NCBI RefSeq assembly: GCF_008364825.1
Contig: NZ_VTTO01000005.1
Location: 286,689-350,688 of the forward strand
Length of the DNA: 64,000 nucleotides
From: Azospirillum sp. B21
GTDB lineage: Bacteria > Pseudomonadota > Alphaproteobacteria > Azospirillales > Azospirillaceae
Reading direction: 5' to 3'
How positions within the stretch are numbered: the first letter of the stretch is position 1; each line of letters starts with the position of its first letter. Positions 27,980-34,997 of the stretch are shown in pieces. Under the pieces are notes generated by a model, which was not told where the DNA came from, ran no database searches, and was given only the letters and a program-made list of their open reading frames with translations. A program made the position numbers and the translations under genes.

Positions 27980-28153
27980 ATGGTCAAGAATCCCTTCATG
28001 AGCGCCTGGTTGTCCTGGGCCAACCGGGCCACCGGCATGTGGACCACTGCAGCCATGTCGGCGGCCAAGCGCAACCAGTCGGCAGCGCTGAAATCCATGA
28101 TGACTCCGCCCAAACCCGCCAAGCCGAAGCGCAAGGCCAAGCCGGCGCGGTGA
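27980..28153 (+). CDS. Small basic hypothetical protein
   Basis: 57 residues starting MVKNPFMSAWLSWANRATG and ending in a strongly basic tail PPKPAKPKRKAKPAR. CGGAG lies 11 bases before the ATG. I prefer this start because the earlier part of the same frame looks noncoding. The N-terminal half could form an amphipathic helix with three tryptophans, the rest is alanine/lysine/proline-rich, a composition seen in polyhydroxyalkanoate-granule or nucleoid-associated small proteins, but no family is recognised with certainty. The opposite strand also has an open frame of 188 codons here, which I consider a shadow. Its reality should be judged by conservation. Confidence 0.45.
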   Translation: MVKNPFMSAWLSWANRATGMWTTAAMSAAKRNQSAALKSMMTPPKPAKPKRKAKPAR

Positions 28154-28267
28154 CCGGCGGACAGACGGAATAAGCAGGTGCCGGGCGAGGGCATGCTTGA
28201 CGGTGCGCAGAGGGGATGGCCAAATCCTACCCCCTTCGTTTCACGCGCAACCGTTGAGACACGCCCC

Positions 28268-29482
28268 ATGACCTCCGTTCGCATGCCCTCGTCGCGGCCC
28301 CCGTCGCGCTGGGCGAACCTGTTCACCGACCGGCCCGTCACCTGCATCGAGGATCTGCGGCAGCTGGCGGAATGGCGCGTGCCGCGGATGTTCTATGATT
28401 ACGCGGATTCCGGCTCCTACACCGAGTCGACCTACCGCGCCAACGAATCGGACTTCGGCCGGATCAAGCTGCGCCAGCGCGTGGCGGTGGACATGACCAA
28501 CCGGACGCTGGCCAGCACCATGGTCGGCCAGCCGGTGGCGATGCCGGTGGCGCTGGCCCCGACCGGCCTGACCGGCATGCAGCATGCCGACGGCGAGATC
28601 CTGGCCGCCCGCGCCGCCGCCAAGGCCGGCGTTCCCTTCACGCTGTCGACCATGAGCATCTGCTCGATCGAGGATGTGGCCGAGAATACCGACAAGCCCT
28701 TCTGGTTCCAGCTCTACGTCATGCGCGACCGCGACTTCATCGACAAGCTGATCGACCGCGCCAAGGCGGCCGGCTGTTCGGCGCTGGTGCTGACGCTGGA
28801 CCTGCAGATCCTCGGCCAGCGCCATAAGGACATCAAGAACGGCCTGTCCACCCCGCCGAAGCTGACCGTCGGCAACATCCTGGACATGGCGACCAAGCCG
28901 CGCTGGTCCATGAACATGCTGCGGACCCACCGCCGCACCTTCCGCAACATCGTCGGCCACGCCACCGGCGTCAGCAACCTGTCGTCGCTGTCCTCCTGGA
29001 CGGCGGAGCAGTTCGACCCGACGCTGAACTGGGACGACGTGCGCCGCATCCGCGACCGCTGGGGCGGCAAGCTGATCCTGAAAGGCATCCTCGACGCGGA
29101 AGACGCCGTGATGGCCGCCGAAACCGGGGCCGACGCGCTGATCGTTTCCAACCATGGCGGCCGGCAGCTGGACGGCGCCATCTCCTCCATCGCCGCCCTG
29201 CCGGCCATCGTCGAGGCGGTGGGCGACCGGATCGAGGTGCTGATGGACGGCGGCATCCGTTCCGGCCAGGACGTGGTGAAGGCATTGGCGCTGGGCGCCA
29301 AGGGCACCTTCATCGGGCGCGCCTTCCTTTACGGCCTTGGCGCCGGCGGCGAGGCCGGCGTATCCCAGTGCCTGGAGATCATTCGCAAGGAGATGGACGT
29401 GACCATGGCGATGTGCGGCCTGCGCGACATCCGTCATGTGACGTCCAACATCCTGGCCGGGAAGCCGAACTTCGGGGTCTGA
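28268..29482 (+). CDS. lldD: FMN-dependent alpha-hydroxy-acid (L-lactate) dehydrogenase
   Basis: 404 residues, from ATG 28268 (ATG 28283 also possible). It is a TIM-barrel of the LldD/glycolate oxidase family: FYDYADSGSYTE near the N-terminus, FMN-contacting LAPTGLTGMQHADGE, FQLY at 147-150, K272 (LILKGI), catalytic H296 and R299 in SNHGGRQLDG, and the phosphate-binding DGGIRSGQDV and GRAFLYGLGAGGE. The reaction is oxidation of L-lactate (or a related 2-hydroxy acid) to the 2-oxo acid, passing electrons to quinone in the membrane-linked LldD type. The substrate cannot be fixed from sequence. There is no neighbouring lactate permease or LldR regulator, so it is probably transcribed alone. Confidence 0.9.
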   Translation: MTSVRMPSSRPPSRWANLFTDRPVTCIEDLRQLAEWRVPRMFYDYADSGSYTESTYRANESDFGRIKLRQRVAVDMTNRTLASTMVGQPVAMPVALAPTGLTGMQHADGEILAARAAAKAGVPFTLSTMSICSIEDVAENTDKPFWFQLYVMRDRDFIDKLIDRAKAAGCSALVLTLDLQILGQRHKDIKNGLSTPPKLTVGNILDMATKPRWSMNMLRTHRRTFRNIVGHATGVSNLSSLSSWTAEQFDPTLNWDDVRRIRDRWGGKLILKGILDAEDAVMAAETGADALIVSNHGGRQLDGAISSIAALPAIVEAVGDRIEVLMDGGIRSGQDVVKALALGAKGTFIGRAFLYGLGAGGEAGVSQCLEIIRKEMDVTMAMCGLRDIRHVTSNILAGKPNFGV

Positions 29483-29600
29483 CCGGTTCGCCGATGGCCG
29501 CGGCGGGGTGGAGGCGTGATGTCTCCCCCTGCAACGCTTGCTCCCCTGCCCTGTTGTATCGGGGCAACGTGCCATGTCGGCGCGCAATGGGGAGTGGTAC

Positions 29601-30386
29601 ATGAGCGAACTCCGTGAGGGCAGCGCCACCGTCTCCGCGGAGGCCGAAGCCTTCTATACCGAAAGCCTCAAGCTGCTGACCCAATCGGGAATCCCGTTCC
29701 TTTTGGGCGGAACCTATGCGGTCAGCGCCTATACCGGGATCAACCGGCCAACCAAGGACATCGACGTTTTCTGCTGCGGTGGCGACTTCCCGCGCATCCT
29801 GGGTCATTTCCAGGACCATGGCTTCGGGACGGAGATCGAAGACGAACGCTGGATCGGCAAGGTCAAGCATGGCGATCTGTTCTTCGACGTGATCTTCAAT
29901 TCGGCGGTCGCCATCAACCCGGTCAACGACCGCTGGTTCAAGGAAGAACATCGTGCGGTGATCTGCGGCGCCGACGTGCGGCTGGTGGCGCCGACGGAGA
30001 TGATCTTCTCCAAGTCCTTCGTCCAGATGCGCCACAAATACGATGGTCCGGACGTGGCGCACCTGATCCTGAAGCAGCACGACAAGGTCGACTGGAAAAG
30101 ACTGCTCGCCCATATGGAGCAATATTGGGAGGTGCTGCTGATCCACCTCCTGAACTTCCGGTTCATCTACCCGACCGAACGCGATTGCGTGCCCGACTGG
30201 CTGGTGGCGGAACTGCTGGAACGGATGCAGGAGCGCGCCAAGCTGCCGGTCGCTCAGACCCGCATCTGTCGGGGCCGGCTGTTCTCGCGCGAGGATTACC
30301 TGATCGACGTCACCCAATGGGGCTTCGCCGACGTCGTCGGGGAGGAGGGCACGAAGGAGATCCCAAAGGAGAAAAAGAATGGATGA
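29601..30386 (+). CDS. Nucleotidyltransferase-fold protein, partner of metallophosphoesterase
   Basis: 261 residues from ATG 29601, preceded by GGGGAG. The N-terminal half shows the minimal nucleotidyltransferase signature: IPFLLGGTYAVSAYTG with GG at 36-37, then TKDIDVFC with D53 and D55 as metal ligands, and a third acidic position likely in HGDLFFDVIF. The C-terminal half (KVDWKRLLAHMEQYWEVLLIHLLNFRF...) is helical and has no named family to my knowledge. Its last 8 bp overlap the metallophosphoesterase start, so the two proteins are coupled in translation. It could adenylylate or otherwise modify a small molecule, RNA or protein that the phosphoesterase acts on. Function is unknown. Confidence 0.75.
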   Translation: MSELREGSATVSAEAEAFYTESLKLLTQSGIPFLLGGTYAVSAYTGINRPTKDIDVFCCGGDFPRILGHFQDHGFGTEIEDERWIGKVKHGDLFFDVIFNSAVAINPVNDRWFKEEHRAVICGADVRLVAPTEMIFSKSFVQMRHKYDGPDVAHLILKQHDKVDWKRLLAHMEQYWEVLLIHLLNFRFIYPTERDCVPDWLVAELLERMQERAKLPVAQTRICRGRLFSREDYLIDVTQWGFADVVGEEGTKEIPKEKKNG

Positions 30387-31098
30387 GCGCAGGCTGACCG
30401 TCGCCGCCATCGGCGACATCCATGTCGGGGAGACCACCCAATACCCCTACCGCGAGCTGTTCCAGGAGATCGCAGGCAAGGCCGACGTGCTGGCGCTGTG
30501 CGGCGACCTGACCAACCACGGCAAGCCGCGCGAGGCGGAAATCCTGGCCGACGCCCTGCGCGCCATCGGCATCCCGATCGTCGCCGTCTTCGGCAACCAC
30601 GATTACGAATGCGGCCATCTGGAGGAGGTGCAGCATATCCTGACCCAGGCCGGCGTCCGCTTCCTGGATGGCGCCCCGCAGGAGATCGGCGGGGTGGGGT
30701 TCGCCGGGGTGAAGGGCTTCGGCGGCGGGTTCGGCAACCGGATGTTGGACAGCTTCGGCGAACCGGCGATCAAGCAGTTCGTGCACGAGGCGGTGAACGA
30801 GGCGATGCGGCTGGAAAGCGCGCTACGCCAGCTGGACACCGAACGGGTGTTCGTGGTGCTGCACTATGCTCCCATCGCCGCGACGGTGGAGGGGGAGCCG
30901 ACGGAGATCTATCCCTTCCTGGGATCGTCGCGGCTGGCCGAGACCATCGACCGCTTCGACAATGTCCGTGCCATCGCCCACGGCCATGCCCATCACGGGA
31001 CCTATTCGGGAAAGACGCTGCGCGGCACGCCGGTTTACAATGTGGCGCAGACCATCCCGAAGGAAACCGGCCGTCCTTATGCGCTGATCGAGATTTGA
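30379..31098 (+). CDS. Calcineurin-like metallophosphoesterase
   Basis: 239 residues from ATG 30379, overlapping the preceding gene by 8 bp. The dimetal phosphoesterase motifs are complete: GDIHVG (D13, H15), CGDLTNHG (D43, N46), FGNHDYE (N73, H74), VLHYAP and the terminal HGHAHHG. These ligands normally hold Mn/Fe/Zn and hydrolyse phosphomonoesters or diesters, including cyclic nucleotides and nucleic acids. No signal peptide or membrane segment is present, so it is cytoplasmic. The tight coupling to a nucleotidyltransferase-fold protein suggests that one makes and the other breaks the same kind of phosphate bond, but the substrate is not known. Confidence 0.9.
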   Translation: MDERRLTVAAIGDIHVGETTQYPYRELFQEIAGKADVLALCGDLTNHGKPREAEILADALRAIGIPIVAVFGNHDYECGHLEEVQHILTQAGVRFLDGAPQEIGGVGFAGVKGFGGGFGNRMLDSFGEPAIKQFVHEAVNEAMRLESALRQLDTERVFVVLHYAPIAATVEGEPTEIYPFLGSSRLAETIDRFDNVRAIAHGHAHHGTYSGKTLRGTPVYNVAQTIPKETGRPYALIEI

Positions 31099-31212
31099 AA
31101 GTTGAGTCCTTCGCTCCCCCTATGGGAAAAGGCCAGGATCGGGGGACCGGCGCTTGCGGCGCCTACCCCCTCCCCCGTCATTCCCCTCCGCCCGAGGCTT
31201 AGGGGTCGGGCG

Positions 31213-31359
31213 TCAGCCCATAATGTTCTCGCCCAGCGGGCGGCGCGGCATATCGACACGCTGTTCGCGGTCCTGCTTGGGCGGCTTGGTGACGCCGAAG
31301 CCGATGCCCGACAGCAGGAGGACGCCGAGCGAGGCGACTGTGACGATGTTGCAAAGCAT
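31213..31359 (-). CDS. Small single-span membrane protein
   Basis: 48 residues, too short for usual gene calls. ATG 31359 follows GGGAAAGGGTTGGTCACC. The protein has a hydrophobic segment MLCNIVTVASLGVLLLSGIGFGV, then a charged, proline-containing tail (KPPKQDREQRVDMPRRPLGE). It could be a single-pass membrane peptide, or a lipoprotein-like leader although no lipobox is evident. Codon composition looks coding and it stands alone in a 580-bp gap. It is not part of any operon I can see. Function unknown. Confidence 0.5.
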   Translation of the reverse strand: MLCNIVTVASLGVLLLSGIGFGVTKPPKQDREQRVDMPRRPLGENIMG

Positions 31360-31388
31360 GGTGACCAACCCTTTCCCTAACCTCTTGC

Positions 31389-31420
31389 GGCCACCCGACC
31401 GGGGTGGCCAGACCCATTTT
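31389..31420 (+). terminator. Possible intrinsic terminator
   Basis: An 8-bp stem GGCCACCC/GGGTGGCC (31389-31396 and 31402-31409) is followed by AGACCC and six T residues. The T-run begins a few bases too late for a textbook terminator. It could end plus-strand transcription from the metallophosphoesterase, 290 bp upstream. The remaining gap to 31679 shows no gene. Confidence 0.35.
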
Positions 31421-31679
31421 TTCCGCGGTCTCCTGCGCAGTGGACGCGAGAACCCCGTCTTTTCTTCCGTCAGTTTCGCGGAGATGAAGGAAAATTAATC
31501 GTCCGCAACGCGAACTGCCTTTACTTCCAACATCTTGCCAGCGTGGACTGTGCGGAGCGGTCACATAGTCCCGCACCTGCGAACTGGCAATGGACAGGCT
31601 GCGAAAATCGGCGCAGCTCTGGTTAACAAAATTGTCATGGCAGAGTACGGGGGTGGGGTATTGGCCGGTCGCCGGACCT

Positions 31680-32132
31680 TCAGACGGCGACCGTCCGGCC
31701 GGCCACGATGTGGTTCATGATGCAGGTCATCACCGGTTCCCCCCGCTGGTTCAGCGTGGTGTAGGCCAGCCGCACGGTTCCGCGGTCGCCGCGGCGCGAC
31801 GGGATCGTCTCCACCACCTCCACGCGGGCACGGATGGTGTCGCCGGGGCGCACCGGGCGCAGCCAGCGCAGCTCGTCCATGCCGGAGCCGCCCAGGCTGG
31901 TGCCGGTGACGATGCCGGTGTCGCGGATCAGGCGGAAGGTCAGCGACAGTGTGTGGAATCCGCTGGCGATCAGCCCCTGGAACGGCCCGTCGGCCGCAGC
32001 GACCGCATCCATATGGAAGGGCTGCGGGTCGAAGCGCAGGGCGAAATCCATGATCTGGCTGTCGGTGAGGGTCGCCCCTTCCGATTCGATCACGTCGCCG
32101 ATGCGGAAATCCTCGAAATGGCGGCCGGGCAT
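31680..32132 (-). CDS. MaoC-like (R)-hydratase domain protein
   Basis: 150 residues from ATG 32132 (MPGRHFEDFRIGDVIESEG), supported by GGGAGAGACG upstream; the longer frame is not used. It is a single hotdog fold of the MaoC/PhaJ type: the hydratase region DSQIMDFALRFDPQPFHMD contains the D-x4-H catalytic pair, and ASGFHTLSLTFRL and MDELRWLRPVRPGDTIRARVEV are family signatures. Such enzymes hydrate trans-2-enoyl-CoA, feeding fatty-acid or polyhydroxyalkanoate metabolism, in the cytoplasm. It is transcribed alone, divergently from the chemosensory operon. The acyl-CoA substrate is unknown. Confidence 0.88.
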   Translation of the reverse strand: MPGRHFEDFRIGDVIESEGATLTDSQIMDFALRFDPQPFHMDAVAAADGPFQGLIASGFHTLSLTFRLIRDTGIVTGTSLGGSGMDELRWLRPVRPGDTIRARVEVVETIPSRRGDRGTVRLAYTTLNQRGEPVMTCIMNHIVAGRTVAV

Positions 32133-32340
32133 CGTCTCGTCTCTCCCTTTGTCGTTGGTTTGGCTGGTCGTTGCCGGTTTTCCGGCATGGCGGAAGACAG
32201 TAGACCGGCGCAGCAATCCGGCAAAGGTCCCGATTCCGGCGGCCAGGGCATAGATCGTCCGGCGTAAACCTTTGGCGTAATTCGCATTCCAGTCGTGATC
32301 GGGCATGTTCCCGGTCGGATTCCAGACCATCGACGGACGG

Positions 32341-32904
32341 ATGTCACCGCACCCCACGCACAGCCTCTCCCAAAGCACCTCCCACGGCCCTTCCGCGCCA
32401 TCGCCCTTCCGTTGCGTCGTGTTCTCGGTTGCCGGTCAGGCGCTGGCGCTGCCGGTGGAAGCCGTGCGGCGCTTTCTGCCGTTGCCGCGGCTCGACCGCC
32501 TGCCGACCGCGCCGCAGCCGGTCGAGGGGGTGTTCCGTTATCATGGGGAGGTCGTGCCGGTCCTGCGCCTGGGCGTTCTGCTGGATCTGGCGGAGGATGG
32601 CGGGGAGACGGGGCTTTACGCGCCGCTGATCCTGATCACCTGGCAGGGGCGTCCGACCGCGCTGCTGGTCGATCAGGTCCATGGCGACGTGGCGCTGCAG
32701 GCGGAGGAGCGGGTAGCCTCCGATCCGTCGCTGTCCTTCAACGGCTGTGCGGCCGGCGCCTTCCCGGACCGGGTGACCGGGCGCGCCGGCACCGTGACGC
32801 TGCTCGACCCCGATCGGCTGCTGAGCGAGGCGGAGGGCCGGCTGCTCGATGCCTTCCGCGCGGCGGAGGAAAGGCGGCTGGCCCGCTGGGAAGGTGCTGC
32901 ATGA
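32341..32904 (+). CDS. cheW: CheW-like coupling protein (first of two)
   Basis: 187 residues from ATG 32341; ATG 32305 in the same frame would add 12 residues, and neither has a clear ribosome site. After about 20 nonconserved residues comes a CheW SH3-like fold: CVVFSVAGQALALPVEAVRRFLPLP, the EGVFRYHGEVVPVLRLGVLL strand pair and LLVDQVHGDVALQAE. It should couple receptor to kinase. It heads an eight-gene run and overlaps cheR (ATGA, 32901-32904). Compared with WspB of Pseudomonas it holds the same place next to cheR. The C-terminal region (LLDAFRAAEERRLARWEGAA) is a helical extension. Confidence 0.88.
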   Translation: MSPHPTHSLSQSTSHGPSAPSPFRCVVFSVAGQALALPVEAVRRFLPLPRLDRLPTAPQPVEGVFRYHGEVVPVLRLGVLLDLAEDGGETGLYAPLILITWQGRPTALLVDQVHGDVALQAEERVASDPSLSFNGCAAGAFPDRVTGRAGTVTLLDPDRLLSEAEGRLLDAFRAAEERRLARWEGAA

Positions 32905-34319
32905 CTCCCGCCAATCCCGCCGCCACAGCGGCCGTGGCCATCGAAGCGATCCGCCGCGACCCGCATTTCCCGCGCCTGAAGGCGATGGTGATCGACGCCA
33001 CCGGGCTCGCCTATTACGCCGACAAGGATTCTGCCTTCGCCGAGCGGATCAACCGCCGCCTGCCCTTCGGCCGGATCACGACCGTCGCCGGCTATCTGGC
33101 GGCCTTGGAGGCGCAGGGACCGGGGGGGCCGGAGTATCAGGGGCTGATCAACGAGCTGGCGGTGGGGGAGACCTTCTTCTTCCGCTACATCGAGCAATTC
33201 GACGCGCTGCGCGCCGTTGCCATTCCGGAGTGCGTCCGCCGCAACCAAGCGACGCGGCTGCTGAGGATCTGGAGTGCGGGCTGTTCCATCGGGCCGGAAG
33301 CCTACACGATGGAAATCCTGCTGAAGCAGCATTTCGCCGACCAGTTGGAAGGCTGGCAGGTCCACATCGTCGGCACCGACATCAACGGCGCCTTCCTGGA
33401 GCAGGCCCGCCGCGGCACCTATGGCGACTGGGCGGTGCGCGGCCTGTCGCCGGAGACGCTGGAGGCCTGCTTCGACCGCCGGGACAAGCTGTGGTCGGTG
33501 AAGCCGAAATACCGGCAATGGACCAGCTTCATGCCATTCAATCTGGTGGAAGGAGCCATCCCGTCCTATCCCCACGGCATCGGACATTTCGACATCATCC
33601 TCTGCCGCAACGTCATGATCTATTTCGACGAGGCGACGCGGCACCGGCTGCTGGGGAACCTGCACAACGCGCTGGCCGACGGCGGATGGCTGGTGGTCGG
33701 CCATGCCGAGGCAGGACCGCAGATGAACGAGCTGTTCATCCCGGTGTCGGTCCCCGGCGCCACGCTCTACCGCAAGCAGGGCGACCGGGCCGCCCCGGCG
33801 CCCGGCGCCACGCCGAGCCCGACCCCGGTCGCACCGGTGCCGATGCCGGCCGTCAAGCCGCGGCGCACGGCGGCGGCCAAGCCCACGGCGAAGGCGGCGG
33901 CGAAGGCGCCGTCCCAGGCGGCAGCCCCGCCCGCGCCGCTACCCCCGCCGGACCAGGCGGAGACCAGCGAGCGCTCCTCCCTGTTGGAAGCCTGTCTGGC
34001 GCGGGTGGAGGCCAACCGTATGGACCCCGCTGCCCATTACCAGCTGGGTCTGGTGGAGGAGGATCTGGGGGTCGGCGATCCGGTCGCTGCCTTCAAGCGG
34101 GCGCTGTATCTCGACCCGCGCTTCGTGCTGGCCGACTATCATCTGGCGCTGGCCTATTGGCGCCGCGGCCGGCTGGTCCCTGCGCAGCGCCATTTCCGCA
34201 ACGCCCGCGAAGCCCTGGAGAGCCTTGCCGACGAAGAGGCCGTGACGGAGGGTGGCGGACTGACCGTGCAGGAGCTGCGCGGGATGCTCGACCTCTGGCT
34301 GACCGGTGAGGAGGGCTGA
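32901..34319 (+). CDS. cheR: CheR methyltransferase with C-terminal TPR region (WspC-like)
   Basis: 472 residues. N-terminal CheR domain: helical part to about 115 with GETFFFRYIEQFDALR, SAM-binding motif IWSAGCSIGPEAYTM (123-137), GTDINGAFLEQARRG and the CRNVMIYFD signature. In place of the usual GEEPYS after the cysteine it reads GPEAYT. An Ala/Pro/Lys linker of about 80 residues (280-360) leads to a TPR-like segment (about 375-445). This CheR-TPR form is typical of WspC-type systems rather than flagellar chemotaxis. It methylates glutamates of the receptor encoded downstream. Its stop overlaps the next cheW by one base. Confidence 0.92.
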   Translation: MTPANPAATAAVAIEAIRRDPHFPRLKAMVIDATGLAYYADKDSAFAERINRRLPFGRITTVAGYLAALEAQGPGGPEYQGLINELAVGETFFFRYIEQFDALRAVAIPECVRRNQATRLLRIWSAGCSIGPEAYTMEILLKQHFADQLEGWQVHIVGTDINGAFLEQARRGTYGDWAVRGLSPETLEACFDRRDKLWSVKPKYRQWTSFMPFNLVEGAIPSYPHGIGHFDIILCRNVMIYFDEATRHRLLGNLHNALADGGWLVVGHAEAGPQMNELFIPVSVPGATLYRKQGDRAAPAPGATPSPTPVAPVPMPAVKPRRTAAAKPTAKAAAKAPSQAAAPPAPLPPPDQAETSERSSLLEACLARVEANRMDPAAHYQLGLVEEDLGVGDPVAAFKRALYLDPRFVLADYHLALAYWRRGRLVPAQRHFRNAREALESLADEEAVTEGGGLTVQELRGMLDLWLTGEEG

Positions 34320-34939
34320 TGGACCGGAACGCTTCCCTGGCACGGGACCCAGGCAACTCCCCAGACAGCGCCATCGATTGGCAGGAGGTGCGCGAGAGGC
34401 TGGCGCACCGCAACGCCGTCCTGGCGAAAACTTTCGCCGGCCGCGGCCCCTGGGCCGATGCCGTGCTGGACCGCCGCGCCGAGGAACTCGCCGAACCGCC
34501 GCCCGCCTTCGACCGGGAAAGCGCCGGCATCCCCATGCTGGTCGCGCGCGGGGCCGAAACGCTGTACGGGATGGAGCTGCGCCACCTCGGCCAGATCGTC
34601 CCGATGCCGCGACTGGCCCGCGTGCCGGGGGCGCCGCACGCCGTACTGGGGGTGATCGCCGTCGCCGGCCGGGTGATGCGGCTGTTCGACGTCGACCGGC
34701 TGTGCGGGAGTGGTCCGGGCGCCGGGACCGAGGCGGAGCAGCCCGGCTATGCCGTGGTCCTGCGCACCGGCGGCGGCCGTCCGGCGGCGCTGCGGCTGAG
34801 GGAGGTGGAGCGGGTGGCCGACATCGTCCCGCCGCGCACCCCCGCCCCGGCGGAGGCCGGGCCGCTGGTCAGGGCGATCGCCGGGGACCGCATGGCGATC
34901 CTCGACATGGCGGCATTGCTCGACGCCGTGAAGACCTGA
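34319..34939 (+). CDS. cheW: CheW-like coupling protein (second, WspD-like)
   Basis: 206 residues, start overlapping the cheR stop. An N-terminal helical extension (about 1-70, WQEVRERLAHRNAVLAKTF) precedes the CheW fold with IPMLVARGAETLYGMELRHLGQIVPMPRLARVPGAP, VLGVIAVAGRVMRLFDVDRL and a final LDMAALLDAVKT. The extension is the feature that separates WspD-type from ordinary CheW. Two different CheW proteins in one operon, one with an extra N-terminal helical segment, suggest different contacts with receptor and kinase. It lies 58 bp before the receptor gene. Confidence 0.88.
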   Translation: MDRNASLARDPGNSPDSAIDWQEVRERLAHRNAVLAKTFAGRGPWADAVLDRRAEELAEPPPAFDRESAGIPMLVARGAETLYGMELRHLGQIVPMPRLARVPGAPHAVLGVIAVAGRVMRLFDVDRLCGSGPGAGTEAEQPGYAVVLRTGGGRPAALRLREVERVADIVPPRTPAPAEAGPLVRAIAGDRMAILDMAALLDAVKT

Positions 34940-34997
34940 AACCTGCCGTCAAGAACGATCCACCTGCATTTGAGCCGACCGGGGCTGGAGTCCGAGA

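Noticed and set aside
27781..28347. 188-codon frame on the minus strand with MDFSAADWLRLAADMAAV
   Set aside because: It runs through a palindromic repeat and overlaps the better supported plus-strand 57-residue frame and the lldD start. Conservation could reverse this choice.
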